Source: JBBDXS01 sp040902195 (lineage in GTDB: Bacteria; Chloroflexota; Dehalococcoidia; DSTF01; RBG-16-68-14). From it: 64,000 nucleotides of DNA. The stretch is from positions 62,001 through 126,000 of the forward strand of contig JBBDXS010000011.1 of NCBI GenBank assembly GCA_040902195.1, given 5' to 3'. Shown piece by piece: positions 1 to 8,375 of the stretch (its first letter is position 1; every line of letters begins with the position of its first letter). The notes under the pieces are model-generated. The model saw only the letters and a list, made by a program, of their open reading frames with translations, was not told the origin of the DNA and made no database searches. Both the position numbers and the translations under genes were made by a program.

Positions 1-33
1 GAAGGTCCGCTCCGCGCCGGGGTATCCCGCGTC

Positions 34-501
34 ATGAGCCGGCTCGCTCCGCTCGATATCGGGGAGAACTGGGGCCGCCTCAACGAGACGATCGTCGCGC
101 TCGTTGACTTCATCCCGGACGACAAGCTGGACTGGAGCCCGAGCCCCGAGCTGTTCAACTTCCGCGGCATCCTGCTGCACATCAGCATTTCGCGGCAAAA
201 CTGGCTCGGCGGCCTTGTGAAGGACGGTGAGGGTTCGGCGGACTTCTTCGGCGTGCCAAACCCGAAGGAGAGGTTGGTCGAACACCTGCGCAACTCATGG
301 CAACGCCTCGATCGCTTCCTCTCGAAACCCGACAACCTCTCGCGTATGTACAAGGGAGACGGGGATAACTTTGAGGCCCGGGCTGTTGACGGTAATTGGA
401 TCGCGTTCCACTTGCTTGAGCACGATGCGCACCATCGCTCCGATCTCTTCCACTATCTGCACATCCTCGGCATCGAGCACCCGGAAGTAGAGACGCCATG
501 A
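34..501 (+). CDS. DinB-like family protein
   Basis: A 155-residue four-helix-bundle protein of the DinB/YfiT-like superfamily. The metal-binding histidine pattern is visible: one His in the segment LLHISISRQ and an HxxxH near the C terminus (HLLEHDAHHRSDL). Family members are small metal-binding proteins, some of them thiol transferases or damage-inducible proteins, but no substrate can be read from this sequence. The ATG at 34 is the first good start and the length is normal. The last four bases overlap the start of the M20 amidohydrolase gene (ATGA arrangement), so the two are probably co-translated. Family assignment is good; function is unknown. Confidence 0.8.
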   Translation: MSRLAPLDIGENWGRLNETIVALVDFIPDDKLDWSPSPELFNFRGILLHISISRQNWLGGLVKDGEGSADFFGVPNPKERLVEHLRNSWQRLDRFLSKPDNLSRMYKGDGDNFEARAVDGNWIAFHLLEHDAHHRSDLFHYLHILGIEHPEVETP

Positions 502-1682
502 GCAGCAACGCCGTCCGCCCCGCGGTCGACGCGCTCGTGCCGGGCGCGATCGCGCTGCGACGCGATCTGCATCAGCACGCCGAGCTGTCGTTCGAGGAGC
601 ACCGCACGCAGAAGGTGATCACGGAGCGTCTCCGCGCGCTCGGCCTCGATGACGTGCGCGCGATCGCGCGGACCGGCGTCACCGCGATCGTGCGCGGCGC
701 CCGCCCCGGCCCGAACCTCTGCTGGCGCGCCGACATCGATGCCCTCCCGCTCGAGGAGCAGACGGGGCTGCCGTTCGCTTCGACCAACGGCGCGATGCAC
801 GCCTGCGGCCACGACGGCCACGTCGCGATTGCGCTCGCCATGGCGGAGCTGTTGCAACGTCATCGCGACGCGCTTGCGGGTACGGTGCGCTTCGCGTTCC
901 AGCCCGCGGAGGAGCGCATCGGCGGTGCGAAGCCGATGATCGAGGAAGGCGTCCTCGAAGAGCCGCGCGTCGACAACGTCTACGGCCTGCACATCATGGC
1001 GCACGTGCCCATCGGCGCCATCCGTGTCCGCGAGGGACCCGTCTTCGCTGCCGGGACGCACCTGCGCATCATCATCCGCGGCCGCGGTGGCCACGCCTCC
1101 GCGCCCCACGACACGGTCGATCCGATCGTTGTGGCGGGCCACGCCATCGTTGCGCTCCAGACCGTCGTCAGCCGCAGTATCGATCCGTCTGAGACATGCG
1201 TCGTCACGATCGGCCGCATCGAGGGCGGCGTACGCGGCAACATCATCCCGAACGAAGTGATGATGTCGGGTACGGTACGCACGTACAGCAACGCGGTGCA
1301 GGCGCGCGCGATCGCCCGCATGGACGACCTCCTGCGTGGCGTCTGTCTCGCCTTCGGCGCGGAGTACCAGTTCGACTACTCGACGTTGCCCGCCGTCGTG
1401 AACGACGCCGGGTGCGCCGCCGTCGTCGCCCGCGCCGGCGAGGCGCTCCTTGGCGCCAGCCACGTCGCGCCGGAGCAGATCACCGGCTCCGATGACATGG
1501 CCTACTTCCTCGAGGCGCGGCCCGGCGCGTACTTCATGCTCGGCGGCGGCAACGCGGCGAAAGGCATCACGCATTCGCACCACATGCCCCTCTTCGACTT
1601 CGACGAAGACTGCATCCCCCTCGGCATCGAGCTCGGCCTCCGCATCATCGAAGACGCAACGGGCAGCGCGCTGGTCGTGTAG
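498..1682 (+). CDS. M20 family amidohydrolase / peptidase
   Basis: A 394-residue metal-dependent hydrolase of the M20D (amidohydrolase, N-acyl-amino-acid or hippurate hydrolase) type. Metal ligands and catalytic residues appear in order: an N-terminal RRDLHQHAELSFEE motif, ACGHDGH, the paired Glu in PAEERIGGA, the His in LHIMAHVPIG, a central dimerisation domain (IRGRGGHASAPHDTVDP), and the C-terminal THSHHMPLFDFDED. The full domain set and normal length argue for an active enzyme. It overlaps the upstream DinB-like gene by four bases. The last 19 codons are echoed as a diverged copy at 1832-1885, beyond the repeats that follow the gene. Confidence 0.92.
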   Translation: MSSNAVRPAVDALVPGAIALRRDLHQHAELSFEEHRTQKVITERLRALGLDDVRAIARTGVTAIVRGARPGPNLCWRADIDALPLEEQTGLPFASTNGAMHACGHDGHVAIALAMAELLQRHRDALAGTVRFAFQPAEERIGGAKPMIEEGVLEEPRVDNVYGLHIMAHVPIGAIRVREGPVFAAGTHLRIIIRGRGGHASAPHDTVDPIVVAGHAIVALQTVVSRSIDPSETCVVTIGRIEGGVRGNIIPNEVMMSGTVRTYSNAVQARAIARMDDLLRGVCLAFGAEYQFDYSTLPAVVNDAGCAAVVARAGEALLGASHVAPEQITGSDDMAYFLEARPGAYFMLGGGNAAKGITHSHHMPLFDFDEDCIPLGIELGLRIIEDATGSALVV

Positions 1683-1831
1683 CGGTCCTCCGTCACCCTG
1701 AGCTTGTCGAAGAGTCTCGTTGCTCATGGCACCGCTCGTCCTGTTTGTTGGTACGGCCCTTGCGCCGTGATCCCCTCTCCCGCGAGCGGGAGAGGGACGG
1801 TCCTTCCGCGGAAGGACCGGGGTGAGGGCGC

Positions 1832-1885
1832 ATCGAGCTTGGCCTGCGCATCACCGAAGACGCACCCGCCTCCGCGCTGACGTAG
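1832..1885 (+). pseudogene. Duplicated 3' end of an M20 amidohydrolase
   Basis: This stretch translates as IELGLRITEDAPASALT followed by a stop. The M20 gene ends IELGLRIIEDATGSALVV and a stop. The first 33 bases differ at only three positions, and the first two differences (CTC/CTT, CTC/CTG) are silent. It begins directly after the outer edge of element B. It is a remnant of a copied gene end, or the end of a lost tandem paralogue, and has no start codon of its own. Confidence 0.75.
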
Positions 1886-1922
1886 CGCCGCCTGACCGCC
1901 GTAGAGCCCCGTATCCGAGAGT

Positions 1923-2008
1923 GCAGAGGGCTGGAGCCCTCTGCCGGGGGGCTTGGGGAGTGTCCCCCCAGAATTACAACCTCCCTGGGCGGGTGGGTGG
2001 GAAGATAA
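1923..2008 (+). repeat. Interspersed repeat, element D, copy 1
   Basis: An element of about 85 bp with a core reading TGCCGGGGGGCTTGGGG, then TCCCCCCAG and AACCTCCCTGGGCG. A second copy lies at 34038-34120. The left part contains an imperfect hairpin (AGGGCTGGAGCCCT) and the middle can pair GGGGGG with CCCCCC. Both copies sit next to a duplicated gene fragment. Confidence 0.75.
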
Positions 2009-2024
2009 TCCTGCGCGCCGCGCC

Positions 2025-3275
2025 TTACGGCGTCGCTGTCGCGCTCGGTACGGACGTGCTCGTCGGTACGCGCGTCGGCGTCCGCGTCGGTCGAGGCGTG
2101 TTCTCCGGCCGGTGCGTTGGGCGCGGCGTCGGCGGTCGCGGCGGGACGGCCGTCGGCGGGACGCCGATCTGGTAGCGCGGGTATATCCAGTCCCACACGA
2201 TGCGCGATAGCCTCGCGCCGAACGAGTAACCGGCGTACTCCGTCGGCGCCTTCTCCGAGAGGTACGTCACCGCGTACGCGCGCTGCTGCCCGTCGCGGCC
2301 CGCGAACGTGACGAGGCCCGCGTCCGCGACGACCCAGCCGTCGGCGTCCGCGTAGTAGCCGATCTTGTGCGCGACGCTGGCCTGCGCCGGGAGCTGGCCC
2401 GGGATGATGTAGTTCAGCCCATACTTGATGTCGTGCAAACGCCCCAGCGCGTACGAAGTCCATTGGCCGTCGAAGAGCTGGCCGCGGTAGAGCTTCGTCA
2501 GCGTCGCGTTCGTCTCGAGCGCGGTCAGCAGGTTGTTCTGCGTCCCGTCACCGTAGTAGGCGACGTGATCGAAGAGCGACGCGCTCATGCCCCACGACGC
2601 CATCAGGTCGCGCCCGCGCTGTTCGCCGCGGTGGAAGTCGCCGAACACGGCGTCGAGGAACGCGCGCACCTGCGGCGGGTAGCTCGCGCCGATGCCGATC
2701 TTGACGCTATCGGCGACCGTCGCCGGGTTGCCGCGTCCAGCCTGGAACTCGCTCGTAATGGCGAGCAGCGCGAAGAGATGGATCGTGCAGCCGGTGCGCT
2801 GCGCGACGTTGCCGCGCACAGAGATCGACTGGTTCGTTTGCAGATCGGTCACAGCGATCGCCACTTCGGTGCCCGTGCTCGCGCGATAGGCGTCGATCTC
2901 GCGCTGGAGCGTGTCGTGGAGCGCCATGAAGTCGGCGGAGACCCCCGCGTTCTCGGGGATGTTCCCGGCACGAGCCGCCGGTGCCGGCCCGACGGGCCGG
3001 TCCCCGCCCGCCGGAGGTTCGCCGCCCGGCGGCAAGACGACCGTCGGCGTCGCGTTTGGCGTCGTCGTCTTCGCCACGGTTGTGGGACGAGAAGTGCGTG
3101 TCGCGGTCGGAGCGGCGGTGCTCGTCGAGCGGTCTGGCGAGGAGCCGTCGCCGCCCGAACAGGCCACGATGGCGGTCGCTCCGATGCCGAGCGAGACGCT
3201 GATCAGGAGACCGAGAACTATCGCGCGCCGCCGTCGCGCCCTTGGCATCCAGCCGGCGATGGTCTGGAGACGCAT
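2025..3275 (-). CDS. Lipoprotein with beta-lactamase-like serine hydrolase fold, altered active site
   Basis: The chosen ATG at 3275 has AGGCGG five bases upstream and gives 416 residues; an ATG at 3290 and an upstream start at 3344 are alternatives. It has a basic N terminus, a membrane segment and a lipobox (IVAC, Cys39), so it is probably an exported lipoprotein. Residues 40-100 are a Thr/Pro/Ser-rich spacer. Residues 110-370 resemble a class A beta-lactamase-like domain: a KTG-like box is present (AHKIGYY, about 303-309), but the position expected for SxxK reads CTIH (163-166), so Ser becomes Cys and Lys becomes His. A Pro/Thr/Arg-rich tail of about 45 residues ends the protein. It may bind peptidoglycan-like ligands without hydrolysing beta-lactams. 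Confidence 0.75.
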   Translation of the reverse strand: MRLQTIAGWMPRARRRRAIVLGLLISVSLGIGATAIVACSGGDGSSPDRSTSTAAPTATRTSRPTTVAKTTTPNATPTVVLPPGGEPPAGGDRPVGPAPAARAGNIPENAGVSADFMALHDTLQREIDAYRASTGTEVAIAVTDLQTNQSISVRGNVAQRTGCTIHLFALLAITSEFQAGRGNPATVADSVKIGIGASYPPQVRAFLDAVFGDFHRGEQRGRDLMASWGMSASLFDHVAYYGDGTQNNLLTALETNATLTKLYRGQLFDGQWTSYALGRLHDIKYGLNYIIPGQLPAQASVAHKIGYYADADGWVVADAGLVTFAGRDGQQRAYAVTYLSEKAPTEYAGYSFGARLSRIVWDWIYPRYQIGVPPTAVPPRPPTPRPTHRPENTPRPTRTPTRVPTSTSVPSATATP

Positions 3276-3481
3276 CGGTCCGCCTTTCATGCCGCAGCCC
3301 ACTCCACCTGTCCTCACGCTATCGGACTGGGGCGCTGCGGGCAATCATGGAATACGAGCGTTACACCTTCCCCAAGCAGTCCGGCGCCCGCTATCCTACT
3401 GCCGACGCGTCCGCCGCTCGGCTAGTGCCCAATTCTGTGTGAATCTGTGTCCATCTGTGGCCATTGAATGAGGGGTCTCTT

Positions 3482-6130
3482 ATGACCGAACGGAACATCC
3501 TCGACTACTGCGGCGGACACGCCGCTGGCAGCGCGGCGCTCGCCGCCCAGAAGCCGTTCGCGCTGCCGGGCGATACGCCCCACTACGCGCGCGACCGTCT
3601 TGTCGATGTGCGGCACATCAAGCTTGAGATCGCGATCGATCCCGACGCGAAACGCATCGAGGGCACGGCGCACACAACCTTCGCGCCGATCAACGACGGC
3701 GTCTCGTACGTGGAGTTCGACGCCGTCGAGATGGAAATCCAGGACGTGCGCATCCGTGGCGCCGGTGGACGCGCGCGCTTCTCCTACGACGGCGGCCGGC
3801 TGCGCATCGAGCTGGGCCGGCGGCGCATGGCCGGCGAGTCGATCACGACGTCCGTGCGCTATGCCGCGCACCCGCGTCGCGGTCTCTACTTCGTCGCGCC
3901 GGACGCCGGCTATCCGGACAAGCCGCTGCAGGTCTGGAGCCAGGGGCAGGACGAGGACTCGCGCCACTGGTACCCCTGCGTCGACTTCCCGAACGAGCTC
4001 GCCACCAGCGAGGTCGTCGTCACCGTGCCGAAGCCGCTGATCGCGGTCTCCAACGGCGCGCTTCTCCGCACGAGCGAGCGCGGCAACAAGCGCACGTACC
4101 ACTTCAAACAGGACGTCCCGCACGTCGCGTATCTCCTCAGCGTCGCCGCAGGCGACTTCGCGGAGATCACCCGCAAGGTCGATGGCGTGCCGGTCCAGTA
4201 CTACGTGCAGCGCGGCCGTGAAGCCGACGCCCGCCGCGCGCTCGACCGCACGCCGCAGATGGTGAAGTTCTTCTCGGAGCGCATCGGCGTGCCGTACCCC
4301 TACGCCAAGTACGCGCAGGTAGTTGTGGCCGACTTCATCTTCGGCGGCATGGAGAACGTCAGCGCGACGACGCTGACCGACACGGTCCTGCACGACGAGC
4401 GCGCGCACCTTGAGTTCGCGGACGGCGGCGACGGCCTCGTCGCACACGAGCTGGCCCATCAGTGGTTCGGCGACTTGCTGACGTGCCGCGACTGGGCGCA
4501 CGGCTGGCTGAACGAAGGCTTCGCGACCTACTTCGATGAGCTCTTCGCCGAGCACAAGGACGGCGACGACCGCTTTCGCGTCGAGATGCGCACCAACCAG
4601 GACATCTACCTGCGCGACGACAAGTCGCGCTACCGCCGCCCCATCGTAAGCAACGTCTATAACGAACCGATCGACCTGTTCGACCGGCAGTTCTACGAAA
4701 AGGGCGGTTGGGTCCTGCACATGCTGCGCTTCAACCTGGGCGACGAGCTGTTCTGGAAAGCGGTCCGCCACTACGTCGCGAAGCACAAGCACACCAACGT
4801 GACGACGCCCGACTTCCAGCGCGCGATCGAGGAGTCCACGGGGCGCAACATGGACGCCTTCTTCGACCAGTGGGTCTACGGCGCGGGCCATCCCGAGTTC
4901 AACGTCTCGTACGAATGGGACGACAAGGCGAAGCAGGCGAAGGTCACGGTCAAGCAGACGCAGGCGTCGGAGCACAACACGGCGGAGGTCTTCCGCACAC
5001 CCGTCGTGATCGACTTCGCGCTGGGCCGCAGGACGGAGTCGTTTCGCGTCGAGGTGACAGAGCGCGAGCAGGCCTTCTACTTCCCGCTCGCCGCGAAGCC
5101 ACGTCTCGTGCGCTTCGATCCGGGCGGCTGGATCCTGAAGACCGTCGAGTTCAAGCAGGGCCAGGAACAGCTCATCGAGGCGTTGCAGAACGACGACGAC
5201 GTCCTCGGTCGCATCGATGCGGCGAAGGCGCTCGCGAAGCTTGCGACGAAGGAAGCGATCGCTGAACTCAAGGAGACGGTCCAGCGCGACGCGTTCTACT
5301 CGGTACAGGCGGAAGCGGCGCGCGGCCTCGGCGCCGTCGGCGCGGACGCCGCGCTCGATGCGCTGCTTGCGTGCCTGCGCGTGCGCGATCCTCGCGCGCG
5401 CCGCGGCGTGGTCCAGGCGCTCGGCAACTTCCGCGACGAGTCCCCGGCGCATCGTGGCGCCCGCGCTGCACAGGCGCTCGAGCGCATCCTGCGCCGCGGC
5501 GACGCTTCGTACTACGTCGAGGCGGACGCTGCCGCCGCGATCGGGCGCACGCGATCGCCGCGTGCGTTCGCGGCTCTGGAGCTCGCGCTCGAGAAGGACT
5601 CACACAACGACATCATCCGCGTGCAGGCCTTCGCCGGCTTCGCCGAGCTGCGCGACGCGCGCGCGCTGCCCATCGCGATGGAATGGACGCACTACGGCAG
5701 GCCCCCGTCCGTGCGCGCATCAGCGGCCATGTGCCTTGCGCGGCTCGCCCGCTACGAAGAGAACAAGGACGCCTACCTCGACCGCCTCATCGAGCTGCTG
5801 GACGATCCGGACCTCCGCGTGCGGATCGCCGCGATCGCCGCGATCGATGCGCTCGGCGAGGCGCGCGCGTCCGCCGCGCTCGCTGCGCTCCAGGCGCGCG
5901 AGCTGGACGGCCGCGTCGTGCGCCGCTGCCGCGAAGTGATCGCGTCGCTGCGCGAAGGACGCGACAAGGGCGATGAGGTGAAGAAGCTCCGCGACGAGGT
6001 CGACAAGCTGCGCGAAGAGCAAAAGGCGTTCAAGGACCGCCTCGAAAAGATCGAGCTGTCAACGGATAAGAAGACGGACAAGCGGATCGCGTCCCGCTCG
6101 AACGGCCGGCGGCGCAACGGCAAGAAGTAG
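3482..6130 (+). CDS. M1 family aminopeptidase with HEAT-repeat and coiled-coil tail
   Basis: An 882-residue zinc aminopeptidase. The ATG at 3482 is chosen because GAGGGG lies seven bases upstream; an in-frame TTG at 3464 is the only longer option. Residues 30-500 form the M1 N-terminal beta domain and catalytic domain with GGMEN (substrate amine recognition), HELAH (322-326) and the third zinc ligand Glu345 in WLNEGFATYFDE, spaced HEXXH-X18-E as the family requires. From about residue 560 the protein turns into HEAT/Armadillo-like helical repeats (DAAKALAKLAT, AAARGLGAVG, QALGNFRDE and others). It ends in a charged coiled coil (KKLRDEVDKLREEQKAFKDR) and a basic tail. No signal peptide, so cytoplasmic. 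It stands alone between repeat-rich spacers. Confidence 0.92.
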   Translation: MTERNILDYCGGHAAGSAALAAQKPFALPGDTPHYARDRLVDVRHIKLEIAIDPDAKRIEGTAHTTFAPINDGVSYVEFDAVEMEIQDVRIRGAGGRARFSYDGGRLRIELGRRRMAGESITTSVRYAAHPRRGLYFVAPDAGYPDKPLQVWSQGQDEDSRHWYPCVDFPNELATSEVVVTVPKPLIAVSNGALLRTSERGNKRTYHFKQDVPHVAYLLSVAAGDFAEITRKVDGVPVQYYVQRGREADARRALDRTPQMVKFFSERIGVPYPYAKYAQVVVADFIFGGMENVSATTLTDTVLHDERAHLEFADGGDGLVAHELAHQWFGDLLTCRDWAHGWLNEGFATYFDELFAEHKDGDDRFRVEMRTNQDIYLRDDKSRYRRPIVSNVYNEPIDLFDRQFYEKGGWVLHMLRFNLGDELFWKAVRHYVAKHKHTNVTTPDFQRAIEESTGRNMDAFFDQWVYGAGHPEFNVSYEWDDKAKQAKVTVKQTQASEHNTAEVFRTPVVIDFALGRRTESFRVEVTEREQAFYFPLAAKPRLVRFDPGGWILKTVEFKQGQEQLIEALQNDDDVLGRIDAAKALAKLATKEAIAELKETVQRDAFYSVQAEAARGLGAVGADAALDALLACLRVRDPRARRGVVQALGNFRDESPAHRGARAAQALERILRRGDASYYVEADAAAAIGRTRSPRAFAALELALEKDSHNDIIRVQAFAGFAELRDARALPIAMEWTHYGRPPSVRASAAMCLARLARYEENKDAYLDRLIELLDDPDLRVRIAAIAAIDALGEARASAALAALQARELDGRVVRRCREVIASLREGRDKGDEVKKLRDEVDKLREEQKAFKDRLEKIELSTDKKTDKRIASRSNGRRRNGKK

Positions 6131-6493
6131 CACTCCCCGCAGGTCGTAGGGGCGGACCCATGTGTCCGCCCCTAATGTCGATCGGCCCCTAGTGCCGGTG
6201 CACCCACCTCGCCGCTCGCCGCCCCCTCCATCGTCATCCTGAAGGGCGAGGGGTAGAGGCAGCCGGGGAGGGGAGCCCGAAGGATCTCGCCTCGCTTCCC
6301 AAGAAGCTGCAGCATTTCATCCCGCGGCAGTACCCCATCCCGTAGGGGCGGCCATCTGGCCGCCCTGGCGAGCGATGGCTCGCCGCCCGTAGGGGAGGCC
6401 TTCAGGCCTCCCGCGACTTCCCTGCAAACAACAGCCTTTGTATCGCCGTTCCCCTCTCCCGCACGCGGGAGAGGGGTTAGGGGTGAGGGCAAG
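6131..6493. repeat. Repeat cluster between M1 aminopeptidase and Tag-like gene
   Basis: This 363-base convergent spacer has no gene. It contains an element-C palindrome (6146-6174, TAGGGGCGG...CCGCCCCTA), a 17-base copy of the end of the Tag-like gene (6189-6205), an element-A copy (6233-6288), a compound element-C stretch (6341-6412) and an element-B hairpin with outer edge GGGGTGAGGGC (6451-6490). The second copy of the 17-base sequence starts at 6494, where it holds the genuine stop codon. Confidence 0.8.
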
Positions 6494-6988
6494 CTAGTGC
6501 CGGTGCACCCGCCCGCGCGAGGCGCACCAGTCATCGTATTCCGGCACCGGCTCCTTCACAACGTAGAGGAAGATGTAGCAGCCCGTCTCGCCCAGAAAGC
6601 GGAAGCGCTTGCGCAGGTCCTTTTCGATCGCGTCGTAGTCATCGAATGACCGCAGGTACTTGCGCAACGAACCGTGCTCCTTCTCGAGCGCGAGCAACGT
6701 GTTCGCGTTCTCCACGATGGCCTCGATCTTGCGGCGATTGCGGATCACGCGCGTGTCCTGGCACAGCTTGTCGATCTCGCGGTCGGTCATGCGCGCGACG
6801 CGTTCCGCGTCAAAGTCGTGGAACGCCTCGAGAATGCCGGGCCACTTGCTGTTGATCACCTTCCACGACATGCCGGTCTGGAAGACGGCCTTGCTCATCA
6901 CGCCCAGGTAATCGCCGAGACGCTTCGGTGTGATCTGCGGCGGCGCGCCGGGTCCTTCGTCCTGTTGCGGTGCTCTCTCGCGCGGCAT
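6494..6988 (-). CDS. DNA-3-methyladenine glycosylase I-like protein
   Basis: A 164-residue helix-hairpin-helix DNA glycosylase-like protein related to Tag (removes 3-methyladenine). Family features are the segment SKAVFQTGMSWKVINSKW, the region AERVARMTDREIDKLCQDTRVIRNRRKIEAIVENA, and a C-terminal GETGCYIFLYVVKEPVPEYDDW. Compared with enteric Tag (about 187 residues) it lacks the N-terminal Cys and His and the C-terminal His/Cys zinc ligands, so the zinc snap is absent. The ATG at 6988 starts MPRERAPQQDEG. Its last bases, CTAGTGCCGGTGCACCC on the plus strand, occur again at 6189-6205 beyond a block of repeats. Substrate is inferred only from family. Confidence 0.75.
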   Translation of the reverse strand: MPRERAPQQDEGPGAPPQITPKRLGDYLGVMSKAVFQTGMSWKVINSKWPGILEAFHDFDAERVARMTDREIDKLCQDTRVIRNRRKIEAIVENANTLLALEKEHGSLRKYLRSFDDYDAIEKDLRKRFRFLGETGCYIFLYVVKEPVPEYDDWCASRGRVHRH

Positions 6989-7000
6989 GACGGGCAGTGT

Positions 7001-7031
7001 ACCAGCGACCAGCGACGAGCGACCAGCGACC
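7001..7031 (+). repeat. Heptamer array (GCGACCA)
   Basis: Between the Tag-like gene and the SDR there are consecutive seven-base units GCGACCA / GCGACGA / GCGACCA / GCGACCG. The same heptamer returns at 7872-7922 and, as the complement, at 17596-17615 and 18421-18435. Confidence 0.8.
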
Positions 7032-7032
7032 G

Positions 7033-7815
7033 CTACGCCATCTCCGCTCCGCCGCTCACATTGATCGACTCGCCCGTCACGTTGTCCGCGCGGCAGAGGT
7101 AGACGACGGCCTGGCCGATGTCCTCCGCGGTCTGCGGACGCCCGAGCGGCACGCGCTCCTGGACGAAGCGTTCCCACGCCTCGTCCTTCGAGCCGCCCGT
7201 CGCGACGGAGAGGGCGGGCAGGAGCGTGTCGCGCCACATGGCGGAGTCGACGATGCCCGGGCACACGGCGTTCACGGTGATGTTCGAGCCGGCCAGCTCG
7301 TGCGCGAGCGACTGCGTGAAGCCGATCACCGCCCACTTGCTCGCGCAGTAGTGCGACAGCGCGGGCGAGCCCTGCTTGCCCGCCATCGAGGACATGTTGA
7401 CGATCGCGCCGCTCTTGCGCTCGATCATGTGCGGCGCGACGGCCTTCGCGCAGAGGAACGTCCCCTTCAGGTTGACGTCCAGCACGCGGTCCCACTCCTC
7501 CTCGCTCATCGCGATGACGGGCGCGATGCCGATGACGCCGGCGTTGTTCACGAGGATATCGATCTTGCCGAAGCGCTCGATCGCAGCCTGCGCCGCCGAC
7601 TGGCACTGCGCGAAGTCGCGCACGTCGCAGTCGACGACGATCGCCTGCGCGCCCTCGCCCTCGACGAGGCGCTGCGTCTCTTCGGCGTCGCTGCGCACGG
7701 CGGGCACATCGGCGAGGACGACGTTCGTCCCTTCGCGCGCCAGCGCCAGCGCAATCCCGCGGCCAATGCCGCGCGCCCCTCCCGTGATGATGGCGGTGGC
7801 GTTTCGTAGTTCCAT
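7033..7815 (-). CDS. Short-chain dehydrogenase/reductase
   Basis: A 260-residue classical SDR. The N-terminal Rossmann motif is TGGARGIGRG, NNAGVIG follows, and the catalytic pair is the Tyr/Lys of YCASK with Ser in NMSSM. The C-terminal substrate loop contains GRPQTAEDIGQAVVYLC. An Asp at the end of beta-strand 2 (LADVP) suggests NAD preference. The general role is reversible oxidation of a hydroxyl or keto group; the substrate is not predictable. Neighbours share strand but are separated by heptamer repeats, so an operon is uncertain. Confidence 0.9.
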   Translation of the reverse strand: MELRNATAIITGGARGIGRGIALALAREGTNVVLADVPAVRSDAEETQRLVEGEGAQAIVVDCDVRDFAQCQSAAQAAIERFGKIDILVNNAGVIGIAPVIAMSEEEWDRVLDVNLKGTFLCAKAVAPHMIERKSGAIVNMSSMAGKQGSPALSHYCASKWAVIGFTQSLAHELAGSNITVNAVCPGIVDSAMWRDTLLPALSVATGGSKDEAWERFVQERVPLGRPQTAEDIGQAVVYLCRADNVTGESINVSGGAEMA

Positions 7816-7841
7816 AGTCCTTCTCCCTCCGTTGCGTCCAG

Positions 7842-7925
7842 GTAGGGGCGGGTTTCAACCCCGTCCCTACGGAGCGACCAGCGCAGACGGTACCAGCAAT
7901 TGGCGACGAGCAACAAGCGACCAGC
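7842..7925. repeat. Element-C palindrome followed by GCGACCA heptamers
   Basis: Bases 7842-7870 form a palindrome starting GTAGGGGCGGG and ending CCCGTCCCTAC. It is followed by degenerate seven-base GCGACCA/GCGACGA units up to the stop codon of the lipoprotein gene at 7926. Confidence 0.7.
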
Positions 7926-8375
7926 CTAGAAGCAGTCCGGCAGCTCCGTCAGGCGCCAGAGCCCGTCGTCGCTGCGGACGAGGTCCCAGGTGCGCGCGAC
8001 CTCCTCCGACGCGCCCTCGCGCTCGATGTGGAGGCGCACGGTGATGCTCGCGGTGTCGCCGGCCGGCTCGGGGATGCTCTGACTGATCAGCCGCACGTCG
8101 CTGCCGCGCGCGAACAGCGCCGCGATGTCGGTCAGGCTGACATCGCCGGCAACGAACGTCTTGAGCAGATCGGCGTCCTTCTCGCGGCAGGCTTGGACGG
8201 CGTTGCGGACGGTCAGCCCGGGATCGCCGAGCGAGGCGATCGGCGGCTGCGTGGGGTTCGCCACGAAGGTGGGCGCGACGGTCGCTGGCGCGGACGAGCC
8301 GTCGCCGCAGGCAAACGTCACGAGCGTGGCCAGGGCGACCGCGACGGCGAGGAGACGGACGCTAGCCAAGCACAC
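7926..8375 (-). CDS. Small predicted lipoprotein, unknown function
   Basis: A 149-residue protein starting with GTG at 8375. A hydrophobic N terminus (LLAVAVALATLVTFAC) followed by Cys suggests export; the lipobox is imperfect (TFAC). Then comes a short Ala/Pro/Thr spacer and a compact domain in which an alternating pattern (RNAVQACREKDADLLKTFV, then TASITVRLHIEREG and WDLVRSDDGLWRLTELPDCF) resembles NTF2-like or DUF4878-like lipoproteins. It overlaps the 3' end of the CoA-transferase gene on the same strand by 14 bases, so the two are likely co-transcribed. Function unknown. Confidence 0.65.
   Translation of the reverse strand: MCLASVRLLAVAVALATLVTFACGDGSSAPATVAPTFVANPTQPPIASLGDPGLTVRNAVQACREKDADLLKTFVAGDVSLTDIAALFARGSDVRLISQSIPEPAGDTASITVRLHIEREGASEEVARTWDLVRSDDGLWRLTELPDCF

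Larger units (their letters stand above)
1683..2024. repeat. Repeat-filled intergenic region after the M20 gene
   Basis: No credible gene lies in these 342 bases. In order there is an element-A arm (1692-1719, GTCACCCTGAGCTTGTCGAA), an element-B hairpin (1772-1797, CCCTCTCCCGC/GCGGGAGAGGG), a second perfect hairpin (1798-1819), the element-B outer edge GGGGTGAGGGC (1819-1829), a diverged copy of the M20 3' end (1832-1885), and an element-D copy (1923-2008). The lipoprotein gene on the other strand ends at 2025, so the space separates two convergent genes and the hairpins may terminate transcription from both sides. Confidence 0.8.

Noticed and set aside
3422..5452. A 676-residue open frame on the minus strand opposite the M1 aminopeptidase gene
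   Set aside because: Its translation is dominated by Arg, Val, Asp and Leu and has no domain; it is the codon-bias shadow of the M1 gene, whose motifs are complete.
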